19,566 bases of DNA from CAYRJA01 sp964424455 (GCA_964424455.1 CAYRJA010000060.1:1-19566), one strand, 5' to 3'; positions 8,027-17,292 are shown, numbered from the stretch's first letter. Numbers and translations are program-made. The notes: generated from the letters alone by a model not told the origin.

Positions 8027-9345
8027 ATGTCATCAAAAACTTTAGTACGCGGCGATAAAAAGTTGATTAATAGCTGGGCAATGTATGACTGGGCTAATTC
8101 GGTATATTCTCTTGTCATTACGTCCGCCGTATTTCCCATTTATTATAATTCTGTAACACCGGATGAAGTACGCTTTGCAGGAAGAGATTATCTGCGGGGC
8201 GCACTTTTTTCCTATTCTTTATCTGCGGCATTTCTTTTTATCGCATTTATTTATCCGCTGCTTTCATCTATTGCTGATTACAAGCGCAACAAANNNNNNN
8301 NNNTTATCTGGGAGCAGCAAGTTGCACTGCACTTTTTTTTTATGATGGTAATAATATCTACATGGGCATTATCCCTTTTATTATTGCTGCTATTGGTTTT
8401 TGCGGCAGCTTGGTTTTCTACAATGCTTTTCTTCCTGAGATTGCATACGAGGATGATCAGGATCGGGTAAGCGCAAAAGGATTTGCACTCGGTTACATTG
8501 GAAGCGTTATGCTGTTGATTGTAAATCTTATGATGATTATGCAGCCAGAATGGTTTGGAATGGAACAGGGAAAGCTCCCTGCAAGAATCTCATTTCTTAC
8601 CGTTGGAATCTGGTGGATATTATTTGCACAAATCACTTTCAACGCTTTGCGTAAATTTCAAAAGGACTACAATGCTCAACTGCAACCACATAAAAATTCT
8701 ATAGGTTCTATACTTGGCGGTTATAATGAACTGAGAAAAGTTTTGTACCAGCTAAAGGATTTAAAACGACTCCGTTATTTCCTCTTCTCTTTTTTCTTTT
8801 ATAGTATGGCGCTGCAAACGGTAATGTACATAGCTACACTTTTCGGGACGGATGAACTGAAGCTGGAGAGTACTTCATTGATTATAACAATACTTATTAT
8901 TCAACTTGTAGCTGTGGGAGGTTCTTATCTGTTCTCCTATTTATCTAAGCTTTTTGGAAATATTCATGCACTGCGAATCGCTATTGTCATTTGGGCAGTA
9001 ATCTGTATCTCTGCTTATGTCATCTTCAAATATATTACTCACGATGAACAATCAAGAACTTACTCATTTTATTTGATTGGATTTTGTGTAGGAATGGTAA
9101 TGGGCGGTACACAATCTCTTTCCCGTTCTACTTATTCCAAACTATTACCGGTTACAGAAGATCATGCTTCCTTCTTCAGCTTTTATGATGTATCTGAAAA
9201 GGTTGCCATAGTGGTAGGCACCATCTCTTATGGGTTGATTTATGAAATCACCGGAAGTATGCTGAATTCCATTCTTGCCTTTACTGCTTTCTTTTTGATT
9301 GGCTTAATAGGATTGTTTGGAGTGCAAAGGAAAAGTTCATTATAA
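8027..9345 (+). CDS. UMF1/Atg22-family MFS transporter, interrupted by an assembly gap
   Basis: The N-terminal part (89 codons, 8027-8293) contains NSWAMYDWANSVYSLVIT, the family hallmark, and ends with the loop SIADYKRNK. After the ten Ns the frame resumes at 8305, shifted by two bases, with YLGAASCTALFFYDGNN and then membrane helices through to the stop at 9345. About ten to twelve hydrophobic segments in total fit a major-facilitator fold of usual size (about 440 residues). The family includes yeast vacuolar Atg22 and many bacterial proteins of unproven substrate. The frame change coincides exactly with the N run, so it reflects an incorrect gap length, not a pseudogene. The stop overlaps the convergent cytochrome gene. 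Confidence 0.88.
8294..8303. other. assembly gap (10 Ns)
   Basis: Ten undetermined bases lie inside the transporter gene. The reading frame before (codon ending 8293) and after (codon starting 8305) is consistent only if the true gap length is 2 modulo 3. Ten does not fit. Roughly eight or nine codons seem to be missing compared with the loop between helices 2 and 3 in the family (inference). Confidence 0.97.
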
Positions 9346-11295
9346 AATTCCTGCTTTACTATTCTTTAGTTGCTGTAACACTTGTTTTGCTTTTTCATTT
9401 TGCGGTTCTATTTTCAAAACCTGTTTTGCAATATCCTGTGCATCAGCAATTTTCTTCTCAATAACGAATATTGCAATCTTATTCATCAGCGCTTCAACAT
9501 AATCGGGATTGAGCGCCAGCGCTTTGTTTACTAATATTTCTGCATAACCGTTATTGCCTTTTAACAGATAGAGATACGAAAGATTAGAAAGAGCCGGTGC
9601 GTACTTAGGGCTTTCTTTGATTATTTGTTCAAATAAAATTTTGCTTTCCTCTAACTTGTTATTGTAAAGCATTGCAGCAGCTAATTTGTTTCTAAAATCA
9701 GGAACATCTTTCTTCTTGTTTACTGCATTCTGAAAAAGCTTCTCTGCTGTTTTAGTGTCGCCTGTATTAAAATATGCCTCTCCCACTCTGTAATTATTCC
9801 ATGCATCTAATGTGTCTGTTACACTTAATTTCTTAGCCCACGATAATATGCCAGTATAATCTTTTTTCAGGAAATAGTAATGAATAAATTCTTTCTTCAC
9901 TGCCAGTGAAGTCTGGGGTTGTGTTTGGTTCAGAAATTTCAGAGCAGAGTCCAGTAAAAAGGATTTAGCAACAAAAGACTCGTACATCATCAGATAACCT
10001 TGAGCCATTAACAGTGCATTAGGGTTGGAAGTAGTCATACATTCCAATCCTGTAAATTGCTGAGGCGTATTCTTCTCTTTATTTGTAACAGGTATTCTTA
10101 TCAGATGATCGTGAATAGTAACATGAGGAATATCCATCGTTTCCGAAACCGGCATGTGACAGCCATAACAATTATTATCCTTTAACTCTCTTACACTTTC
10201 AGGCGCTGTACAAGTATGCTGCGGAGCTGTATGACAATTCATACACTTTGAATTAAAAACAGAAGTCGGAGTAACTGTAACACTCACATGTGGATTATGA
10301 CAGGTTATGCAGGTCATTTTTTTTGATTGAATAAAACACTGGCTTTGTTTCATTCTGTCCACATGCGAAGCCATAATAAATTTCTCCTCTCCACCTTTGT
10401 AGCGAGGCATAAATACATCCATCACTTCATTTAACTTCATACCGGGTTTAAAATCAAAGTATGTTTTTCCTTCTTTCAGAACTGAGATCCCTTGTAAATG
10501 ACAGCGTTGACAAACTTCTGTTTGTAATTCAAGAGGAAGTCTTTTAGGGTTTACTATTGTGTAGTCAGCATATTTAGATGTATCAATAATTTTTCCAATT
10601 AATTTTTCCTGCACATGTAGTGAACCCGGTCCATGACAGCGTTCACACTCTATCCCATGGTTTACTGTTACAAATTTGTTCTCTGAAGCAAAATCAAAAT
10701 CCGAGTACATATTATGACAGTTCATACATTCTGAAGAAACTATTCTGTCCCATCTTGAATTTGCACCGTCTTCAAAGCCGGGAGCCATATCCCACATTCT
10801 CTTTTGTACATAGAAAGTAATAGGCGCCTGATGCAGATAGCCGTTATCATTCCAAACATGGGAATTGGTATGATGACCTGAGCCGATGATATATTTAATC
10901 TGCTCTACACGTTTGTAAACGGTATCTTTTCTCTGAAGCCGGAACTCCATAACAAAAAGTGAATCCCTTCGCCAGAATGGTTTGTAATAAAAATTTTTAT
11001 ACTTGTCGTAAACGATTGCATGAGAATCAAAAATAGCGGATGATTTTTTACGGGAAGCTGAATCAAAGGACTCTCCCATTCCGGTTTTGGTGAAAGATTC
11101 ATAAATGGACTGGTGACAGGTGCGGCAGGTTTGCATTCCGACATAACGAACAGAATCGTTCATGTTCAGCCATACAGATTCTGTAACAGTTTTACGCTGT
11201 TCTCTGTTACAGTAAGCAAAAAGCAATATGAATAATAAGAAAGCAGAAACTACTATTATCCTTTTCATCCCATACCTGAAATATAATCTGCTCAT
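9340..11295 (-). CDS. seven-haem cytochrome c with C-terminal TPR domain
   Basis: With the start at 11295 the protein has 651 residues. A hydrophobic N-terminal export segment (IIVVSAFLLFILLFAYC) is followed by seven CXXCH sites: CRTCH (57), CMNCH (190), CERCH (217), CQRCH (262), CITCH (329), CMNCH (351) and CYGCH (376). Each should bind one covalent haem. Further histidines (GSGHHTNSH, HVTIHDH) could be distal ligands. The region from about 430 to 645 is built of TPR-like helices (SNLSYLYLLKGNNGYAEILV, ALNPDYVEAL). The layout resembles cytochrome c554-like TPR proteins of Bacteroidota that move electrons in the periplasm or at the surface; the partner is unknown. The ATG at 11295 follows the stop of the upstream gene after a single base, which implies coupling. 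Starts at 11268 or 11370 are possible. The cysteine ending the hydrophobic segment may be a lipidation site, but the preceding Tyr is unusual. Confidence 0.88.
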   Translation of the reverse strand: MSRLYFRYGMKRIIVVSAFLLFILLFAYCNREQRKTVTESVWLNMNDSVRYVGMQTCRTCHQSIYESFTKTGMGESFDSASRKKSSAIFDSHAIVYDKYKNFYYKPFWRRDSLFVMEFRLQRKDTVYKRVEQIKYIIGSGHHTNSHVWNDNGYLHQAPITFYVQKRMWDMAPGFEDGANSRWDRIVSSECMNCHNMYSDFDFASENKFVTVNHGIECERCHGPGSLHVQEKLIGKIIDTSKYADYTIVNPKRLPLELQTEVCQRCHLQGISVLKEGKTYFDFKPGMKLNEVMDVFMPRYKGGEEKFIMASHVDRMKQSQCFIQSKKMTCITCHNPHVSVTVTPTSVFNSKCMNCHTAPQHTCTAPESVRELKDNNCYGCHMPVSETMDIPHVTIHDHLIRIPVTNKEKNTPQQFTGLECMTTSNPNALLMAQGYLMMYESFVAKSFLLDSALKFLNQTQPQTSLAVKKEFIHYYFLKKDYTGILSWAKKLSVTDTLDAWNNYRVGEAYFNTGDTKTAEKLFQNAVNKKKDVPDFRNKLAAAMLYNNKLEESKILFEQIIKESPKYAPALSNLSYLYLLKGNNGYAEILVNKALALNPDYVEALMNKIAIFVIEKKIADAQDIAKQVLKIEPQNEKAKQVLQQLKNSKAGIL

Positions 11296-11296
11296 T

Positions 11297-11887
11297 TTAT
11301 TTCCCTGCAAATATCCTGCGAAAGGTTGCTGTTCTTTTTTCTTTTCCTGAAAACACACCTGCATTAGCATCCTTTACATCTTCGACAGAATAAAAGGCGG
11401 TTGGTAGGTGTTGTTTTATTAAATGTTCTACTTCTGTAACACTATTCCGCCTCACGACCGTGTATATTAACTTTACTGCACCCATTGCTCCCTTGCCATC
11501 CACTATGGTAAATCCATGTTTTGCCTTTTTCAGCGCCTCAATTAATTCATCATAATTCTGATTACTTATGATTCGGATAATCTGAATGCCGAGCGCAAGC
11601 CGTTCTTCAATAATTAATCCTACATAAGTTCCTGTGGCAAAACCGGAAGCCCATGCAAAATAGCTTGCTACATTATTTATATTCTTAAAAACCTGACTTC
11701 CTACAACAATCCAGATGAATGCTTCAAAGAAGCCAAACATAGGCGACAGCTTTTTGAAACCGCGGGCTGTCATAACATGACGAAGAGTGCCCAGCGTAAC
11801 ATCTACTACTCTTGAAAAAAAAATTATAGCCGGCAGAACTATCCAGCTAAAATAATCAAACTCAGGAATGACTGACAATATTGACAA
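11297..11887 (-). CDS. UPF0316 membrane protein (DUF5698 plus DUF2179)
   Basis: This is a 196-residue protein. The first half has about three hydrophobic segments (FSWIVLPAIIFFSRVVDV, FFEAFIWIVVGSQVF, FAWASGFATGTYVGLII) and the family signature VDVTLGTLRHVMTARGFK. The second half is a soluble DUF2179-type alpha/beta domain (HGFTIVDGKGAMGAVKLIYTVVRR). This matches the UPF0316 family (B. subtilis YebE-like). The molecular function is unknown; the C-terminal domain is thought to bind a ligand by analogy with related folds. The start is a TTG: no in-frame ATG exists between the upstream stop and the first family residues. The gene directly precedes, and seems translationally coupled to, the multihaem cytochrome. 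Confidence 0.85.
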   Translation of the reverse strand: MSILSVIPEFDYFSWIVLPAIIFFSRVVDVTLGTLRHVMTARGFKKLSPMFGFFEAFIWIVVGSQVFKNINNVASYFAWASGFATGTYVGLIIEERLALGIQIIRIISNQNYDELIEALKKAKHGFTIVDGKGAMGAVKLIYTVVRRNSVTEVEHLIKQHLPTAFYSVEDVKDANAGVFSGKEKRTATFRRIFAGK

Positions 11888-12019
11888 AGTAAATGATTGA
11901 GCAGCGAATGTAGCAGATTGCTATATGAAATTGAATAGATTTTCTTACTCAGCGTAAGATTTAATTAAAGAATAATAACCCCATTTATCCTAATTAGCTT
12001 TCTTCTTTGTTTGTTATGA

Positions 12020-12027
12020 TACCTTTG
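12020..12027 (+). promoter_or_regulatory. candidate -7 promoter box for the 1167-residue protein
   Basis: TACCTTTG is an exact match to the Bacteroidota -7 consensus TAnnTTTG. It lies in the 277-bp divergent spacer, 137 bases before the ATG at 12165, and would give a long untranslated leader. TTTG repeats occur just upstream (12006-12013) but too close to serve as a standard -33 element. Confidence 0.45.
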
Positions 12028-12164
12028 CCAACAGGATGAACTGATAACTTAACAAATAAATTATCTGTTGAAAAATGGATTTACAACACCTGATTAGAGA
12101 AACAATAAAAATTAAATTTGAACATTATTAAGCTTTCATATTTCAGAAGGTCTTTTTCTACAGG

Positions 12165-15100
12165 ATGATGGGTATTCCGAATATTAAGTTTCAGATTGTT
12201 TTCCGATGCATCATCATTGCTTTGCTTCTTTTATTTTTTAACGACCTACACGCCCAGCAAATCAGCAATAAACGAAGCAAGATGTTTGCTGTTACAATAG
12301 ATACACTTCATATTGATTCACTCAGTCTGATTCCGGGATCGGTAATTATAGAAACCGATAAGGGTGAAATAATTCCGTCTGGAAATTATTTTCTAAATGA
12401 GTCTAAATCTCTTTTAATCTGGCGTAAAAGACCTGTTACAGATAGTATAAAAATCAGCCACAGGATTTTTCCACTCAGTTTTACAAGTATTGCTCAGCAT
12501 AAAAACTTTGATTATTACAACAAGCGCGACAGTTTATACCACTCTCTTTTTATTTACTCGCCGGTTCGCGGCAATGAAAATATTTTTGATCTCGGCAGCA
12601 TGAATTACAATGGAAGTTTTGCACGCGGCATTTCTTTCGGCAACAATCAGGATGTGGTGGTTAATTCTAATTTCAACCTGCAGCTTGCCGGAAATCTTGC
12701 GGGTGATGTTGAAGTTCTCGCTGCTATTTCAGACAACAACATTCCTATACAACCCGAAGGAAATACACAGCAATTGCAAGAGTTTGATAAAGTGTTTATT
12801 CAACTAAAAAAAGATAAATCACAGTTAACAGTCGGTGATTTTGAACTGAGTAAACCGACTGACAGTTACTTCATGAACTTTTATAAAAAACTTCAAGGTG
12901 GAAATTTCAGCACTTCTTATAAAATTTCTGATTCTGTAACAGGATTTTCAAAAGTCAGCATCTCTGTTGCTAAAGGAAAATATGCAAAAAATAATTTTAG
13001 CGGATTGGAAGGTAATCAGGGACCTTACCGGCTCATAGGTAACAGTGGTGAAACATTCATTATCATTCTTGCCGGAACTGAAAAAGTCTTTGTTGACGGT
13101 CAACTGATGCAGCGCGGCGATGATCACGACTATATAATTGACTACAATGCAGGAACTGTAACATTTACACCCAGACGGTTAATCACCAAAGACAAGCGCA
13201 TTTCGGTCGAGTTTGAATATTCAGACAAAAACTATCTGCGTACTGTGTTTTTTGGTAAGCAATCTCTTGCACATAAGAAATGGCAATTTGATTTTAATGC
13301 TTACGCTGAGCAGGATAATAAAAACCATCCGTTACAACAATCACTTGATTCCACTCAGAGAAGAATTTTATACAATGCGGGTGATTCATTACAAAATGCG
13401 TACTTCACAAGTATTGATAGCATTGCTTTCAATCCTAATCGTGTGTTATATAAAAAGGTTGATTCCACAGGATTCGGAACTATATATGTCTATTCCGCCA
13501 ATAAAGACAGCGCACATTTCTCACTGAATTTTTCACAAGTCGGAAACAAGAAAGGGAATTATGTACTTGCCACTTCTTCTGCAAATGGGCGTGTTTACAA
13601 ATGGGTAGCTCCGGTGAATGGTATTCCTCAGGGAAATTATGAGCCTGTGATTCCCTTAACTGCACCTAAGAAACAACAACTGTTTACAGTTGGTACAACA
13701 TACCGTTACAGTAGCAACGGAAGAATTAATATAGAAGGAGCATTAAGCAACAATGATATAAATACTTTTTCTCCCTTAGGGGATAGCAATAATGAAGGGA
13801 CTGCTGTGCATGGTACAATTTCCCATGACTTTATACTTTCAAAAGTAAAAGACAAAGTTACTAAACTGAGTTTGGGAACTGATTATGAATACACAGGAAA
13901 AAATTTCAAACCGATAGAGCGTTACCGTCAGGTAGAGTTTGAACGCAACTGGAATCTGCAAAACATGGACTCTTCTGCTGTGGAGCAAACCGGATTTTTT
14001 CTTGCTTCATTATCAAAACAGAATATAGGAAACATCTCTTACCGGCTGGGTATGTTTCAACAGGGTGCTACTTATTCAGGTGTGCAGAATGCTGTTACAG
14101 GAAACCTTTCTGCGAATGGATATGCAGTTGTACTGGATGCAAGTCTGTTACAGTCGAAAGGAATTTTACAACGAACTGAATTTCTTCGTCCTTCCATTGA
14201 TTTTTCAAAAACTTTTGAACGGCTGAAACAATGGAAAGCAGGCATAAAACTTCAGGAAGAAAAGAATCAGTTCTTCTCTGCTGCAACTGATTCGCTGATG
14301 GCTAACAGTTTTCTCTGGAATCAATACACTTTTTATATCAAGAGCAGCGACACAGTAAAACTGAAATTCGGAGCAGACTATAGTAAAAGGTTGGATTATG
14401 CTGCTGTAAATAATTTATTCGTGCAAACCACTGAAGCCCAAACTCTGTCTGCTAACGGAGAATGGTTGCCTAAGCCGGCGGTTCAAATACGATGGCATAT
14501 TGCTTACAGAGAATTGTTTGTAAAGGACTCCACTCTTACTTCACAAAAATATGATCAGTCGCTGCTCGGCAGAACAGAGTACAACTTTGTGGTTAAGAAT
14601 GGATTTATCACTTCACAAACACTCTATGAAATCGGCAGCGGACAGCAACAGAAGATTCAATTTACTTATGTGCAGGTTCCTGCGGGACAGGGTGTTTACA
14701 CTTATGCAGGCGACTACAATCAAAATGGAGTAAAGGATCTGAACGAATTTGAAGTGGCTCCATTTACCGATGTTGCTGACTATATAAAAGTTTACAACAC
14801 TACAAATGAATATGTAAAAACATACACTACACAACTTACCCAATCGCTTGGTATAAACCCTAAAGTATTATGGAGTGGCTCAACCATTGGCATAAAAAAA
14901 TTTCTTACACGGTTCAACTCACAAAGTACTATTCAAATTGACCGTAAAACTTTGCAGAGTGATTTTAACAATCAGTTCAACCCATTGCAGTTGGAAGTGG
15001 ACGACACCGTATTGGTGTCATTGAATGCCTCACTGTCACAGTTTCTTTATTTCAACCGCAACAATCCTGTTTACGGAATTGATTTCGGTTGGCAGAACAA

Positions 15101-15668
15101 CCTGAATAAATCTGCATTAGTGAATGGCGCAGAAAGCCGTACTTTAAATGTTTATAGCGTCCGCTTGAGATGGAACCTGAGCAAAAAACTTACTACTATT
15201 CAGAGATTGGAACAGAAACAGAAAGGAAACATTTCCGAGTTTTTTCAGAATCTGAATTACCGTATCAGGGGAATTACATGGGAGCCACAATTAGTGTTAC
15301 AGCCAAATAACAAGTTACGGTTTGCCCTGACTTATGGATATATTCAAAACAAAAACTTCTTAGGTGAAATAAAAGAACATTCGCTTCAAAATAAAGGTAC
15401 GCTCGAAGCAAAATATAATGTACTGAGTAAAAGTACGCTGAATATGCTTTTTACTTATGCTGAAATAAATTTTTCGGGTACCGGTAACAGTCCGGTACAA
15501 TTTGCCATGCTTGAAGGACTATTACCCGGCACAAATTTTCTCTGGTCTTTATCACTTGAAAGAAGACTGAGTAATAAAATCAATCTTTCTCTTAGCTATG
15601 ACGGTCGCAAAACAGGAACAGCCAAGATGGTCCATGTAGGACGGGCGCAATTACAGGCATTGTTTTAA
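12165..15668 (+). CDS. large exported outer-membrane-type protein of unknown function
   Basis: This 1167-residue protein has an N-terminal signal peptide (hydrophobic core CIIIALLLLFF, cleavage near HAQ, residue 30). A conserved-looking block around residues 145-250 includes NYNGSFARGISFGNNQDVVV and QEFDKVFIQLKKDKSQLTVG. The rest is dominated by alternating hydrophobic/polar strands with many aromatic residues, consistent with a large beta-barrel. It ends in QALF, with the terminal phenylalanine of outer-membrane barrels. Residues 850-861 (DYNQNGVKDLNE) fit a 12-residue EF-hand-type calcium loop. No TonB box or plug domain was seen, and it is too short for SprA. I do not recognise a named family. 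It is convergent with, and overlaps by four bases, the PagL-like gene. Confidence 0.75.
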   Translation: MMGIPNIKFQIVFRCIIIALLLLFFNDLHAQQISNKRSKMFAVTIDTLHIDSLSLIPGSVIIETDKGEIIPSGNYFLNESKSLLIWRKRPVTDSIKISHRIFPLSFTSIAQHKNFDYYNKRDSLYHSLFIYSPVRGNENIFDLGSMNYNGSFARGISFGNNQDVVVNSNFNLQLAGNLAGDVEVLAAISDNNIPIQPEGNTQQLQEFDKVFIQLKKDKSQLTVGDFELSKPTDSYFMNFYKKLQGGNFSTSYKISDSVTGFSKVSISVAKGKYAKNNFSGLEGNQGPYRLIGNSGETFIIILAGTEKVFVDGQLMQRGDDHDYIIDYNAGTVTFTPRRLITKDKRISVEFEYSDKNYLRTVFFGKQSLAHKKWQFDFNAYAEQDNKNHPLQQSLDSTQRRILYNAGDSLQNAYFTSIDSIAFNPNRVLYKKVDSTGFGTIYVYSANKDSAHFSLNFSQVGNKKGNYVLATSSANGRVYKWVAPVNGIPQGNYEPVIPLTAPKKQQLFTVGTTYRYSSNGRINIEGALSNNDINTFSPLGDSNNEGTAVHGTISHDFILSKVKDKVTKLSLGTDYEYTGKNFKPIERYRQVEFERNWNLQNMDSSAVEQTGFFLASLSKQNIGNISYRLGMFQQGATYSGVQNAVTGNLSANGYAVVLDASLLQSKGILQRTEFLRPSIDFSKTFERLKQWKAGIKLQEEKNQFFSAATDSLMANSFLWNQYTFYIKSSDTVKLKFGADYSKRLDYAAVNNLFVQTTEAQTLSANGEWLPKPAVQIRWHIAYRELFVKDSTLTSQKYDQSLLGRTEYNFVVKNGFITSQTLYEIGSGQQQKIQFTYVQVPAGQGVYTYAGDYNQNGVKDLNEFEVAPFTDVADYIKVYNTTNEYVKTYTTQLTQSLGINPKVLWSGSTIGIKKFLTRFNSQSTIQIDRKTLQSDFNNQFNPLQLEVDDTVLVSLNASLSQFLYFNRNNPVYGIDFGWQNNLNKSALVNGAESRTLNVYSVRLRWNLSKKLTTIQRLEQKQKGNISEFFQNLNYRIRGITWEPQLVLQPNNKLRFALTYGYIQNKNFLGEIKEHSLQNKGTLEAKYNVLSKSTLNMLFTYAEINFSGTGNSPVQFAMLEGLLPGTNFLWSLSLERRLSNKINLSLSYDGRKTGTAKMVHVGRAQLQALF

Positions 15669-16777
15669 AAGAAGTACCCTGCTCCAAATCCTACATAATC
15701 TGCTTCAAAAGAATGAGCATTCAGATAAAATCCTAAATAAATCTGATTCCGTTTTTTATAGTACGGATTATACACATAATACTTAACCCCAAGTTTAGTC
15801 GGGAAACGATGAGATAGTAAAAACGGATTGTTAAAAAATATACCTGCCTGCGTCAGCAAGCCAATATGATCTAACAGAAATTCGTGTGCAACAAATCCGC
15901 TGATGCGAGATGCATAAAGTTTTTGCTGACCTTTAAAGTTTTCGGTTGTTACAATTAACTGATACACTCCTGCATCGTAAACATATCCGATGCCTGCAAA
16001 CAATCGGTTCTTCAATGTAAAATCTTTTGTAATGAAGATTTCTCCGCCATATACAGTGTATTCAGGTCCCCGAGATGTTCTCAACTGATAAAACCCATGC
16101 TCTAATTCAACCCCAATGTGAATTTTATTAAAAACAGGAACGATACTATCTGTCTTTTCCAATGTATTTTTCTCCGCAACCGGTAATCTTGCTGTAACAG
16201 ACAAAGAGGGTATATTATAACCAAGATTGGGCAACTTAGCTCTTCCGTTTGAATAGTGAGTAAGAGATAGAGAGGTTTGCAGAAATAATTTTCTCAACTT
16301 CCATTCAATTCCCAATTTTACCTGTGTCATATTATTAATCTGCGAACCGATGACATTATTAGATTCATTTGTAAAAATGCTGTATGGCTTGTTCAAATAT
16401 GCAATTCCTGAGCCCAGCCGCCAAAAAAATCCTGTACTCTTTTTTTGTTTTCTAAAAGTTATATTAGGGAGAATAGCTATTGCATGACCTAAGGTTTTCT
16501 CATCACCTAAGAATCCATAAGTAGCGGCTAAACCAACTAATGGGCGATTATACAACTGCTGCCACAACTTTTCTCCGCTTGTTTGTTTTGTAAAATTTAT
16601 TTCTGTAACAACTGAGTTACGGTTGATTTCAGGGAAGGGTAAAGTATGACGGATAATTCTTCCACTCTGTACAGATGCTTCAATGAAATATCTTGATGAA
16701 TCCGATACCTGAGCATTAGTTTGAAACAGGGGAAATACAAGTGTTACTGCATAAATAAACCAAAGGAACCTATTCAT
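15665..16777 (-). CDS. PagL-like lipid A deacylase / acyloxyacyl hydrolase family outer-membrane protein
   Basis: This 370-residue protein has a signal peptide (MNRFLWFIYAVTLVF..., cleavage near TNAQ). A beta-barrel-like body carries the family motif LTHYSNGRAKLPNLGYNIPS. His174 and Ser176 in HYSN match the catalytic His and Ser of PagL (H-x-S). PagL removes the 3-O-linked acyl chain of lipid A in the outer membrane. The position that would hold the third catalytic residue (14 after His) is Asn188 here, not Glu, so activity cannot be assumed. The protein is about twice the length of classical PagL; the C-terminal half (EHGFYQLRTSRGPEYTVYGG, YVGFGAGYFF) looks like additional barrel strands and again ends in Phe. 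Confidence 0.72.
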   Translation of the reverse strand: MNRFLWFIYAVTLVFPLFQTNAQVSDSSRYFIEASVQSGRIIRHTLPFPEINRNSVVTEINFTKQTSGEKLWQQLYNRPLVGLAATYGFLGDEKTLGHAIAILPNITFRKQKKSTGFFWRLGSGIAYLNKPYSIFTNESNNVIGSQINNMTQVKLGIEWKLRKLFLQTSLSLTHYSNGRAKLPNLGYNIPSLSVTARLPVAEKNTLEKTDSIVPVFNKIHIGVELEHGFYQLRTSRGPEYTVYGGEIFITKDFTLKNRLFAGIGYVYDAGVYQLIVTTENFKGQQKLYASRISGFVAHEFLLDHIGLLTQAGIFFNNPFLLSHRFPTKLGVKYYVYNPYYKKRNQIYLGFYLNAHSFEADYVGFGAGYFF

Positions 16778-16935
16778 TATCAGATTGCAAATATTTCAAA
16801 AATTTTTCGTGGACTTTATCAGAAATTACAGATTAATTTACGTCCCCGCAGAGTTTCCTCCTCCTTGCCTTAAGTTGTACGAGGAACTTCCGTACCTGCC
16901 GAGTCACTGCTGAGGCGCCTTGTGCGTGTTCCGTT

Positions 16936-16982
16936 CCGCCGAGTTACTCCGCAGTGCTTTGAGCGGGGAGAGAACTCGGCGG
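16936..16982. repeat. hairpin 1 of the palindromic element
   Basis: CCGCCGAGTT at 16936-16945 pairs perfectly with AACTCGGCGG at 16973-16982 (10 bp). An inner, imperfect pairing of CTCCGC with GCGGGGAG extends the stem. Confidence 0.75.
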
Positions 16983-17092
16983 CAGAGTTGTACCATGGTT
17001 CGTTTATTACTCATATTTACGGCTGCTGTTTATAGGTCATGAAGCGAAAGGTAATAAAATCATGTTATTATCTTTCTTTAATATTCCTGATA

Positions 17093-17142
17093 CCGCCGAG
17101 TTCTCACACGGCTTCAAGACATAGCAAAAAGTAACTGGGCGG
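17093..17142. repeat. hairpin 2 of the palindromic element
   Basis: CCGCCGAGTT at 17093-17102 pairs with AACTGGGCGG at 17133-17142, with one mismatch. It is followed by GTACGGAA, as is hairpin 3. Confidence 0.7.
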
Positions 17143-17242
17143 GTACGGAAGTAAGTTTGGTTAGTGCCGGTATGCTGCGACTTTACTGTCATAGTGTGTT
17201 AAAGATAATGAAGTCATTGTATTTTCTTTACCTTCTGAATAA

Positions 17243-17292
17243 CCGCCGAGTCCTGCACACACGCACAAGCCACAGCAGCAGTGACTCGGCGG
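17243..17292. repeat. hairpin 3 of the palindromic element
   Basis: CCGCCGAGTC at 17243-17252 pairs perfectly with GACTCGGCGG at 17283-17292. Both arms, and the trailing GTACGGAA, lie exactly 150 bases after the same parts of hairpin 2. Confidence 0.75.

Noticed and set aside
8027..9345. Transporter as a frameshifted pseudogene
   Set aside because: The frame change falls exactly at the ten Ns, and both sides match the family without any other lesion.
11270..11370. Longer cytochrome start at 11370
   Set aside because: It would overlap the UPF0316 gene by about 74 bases and place 34 non-signal residues before the export segment; the start at 11295 is coupled to the upstream stop.
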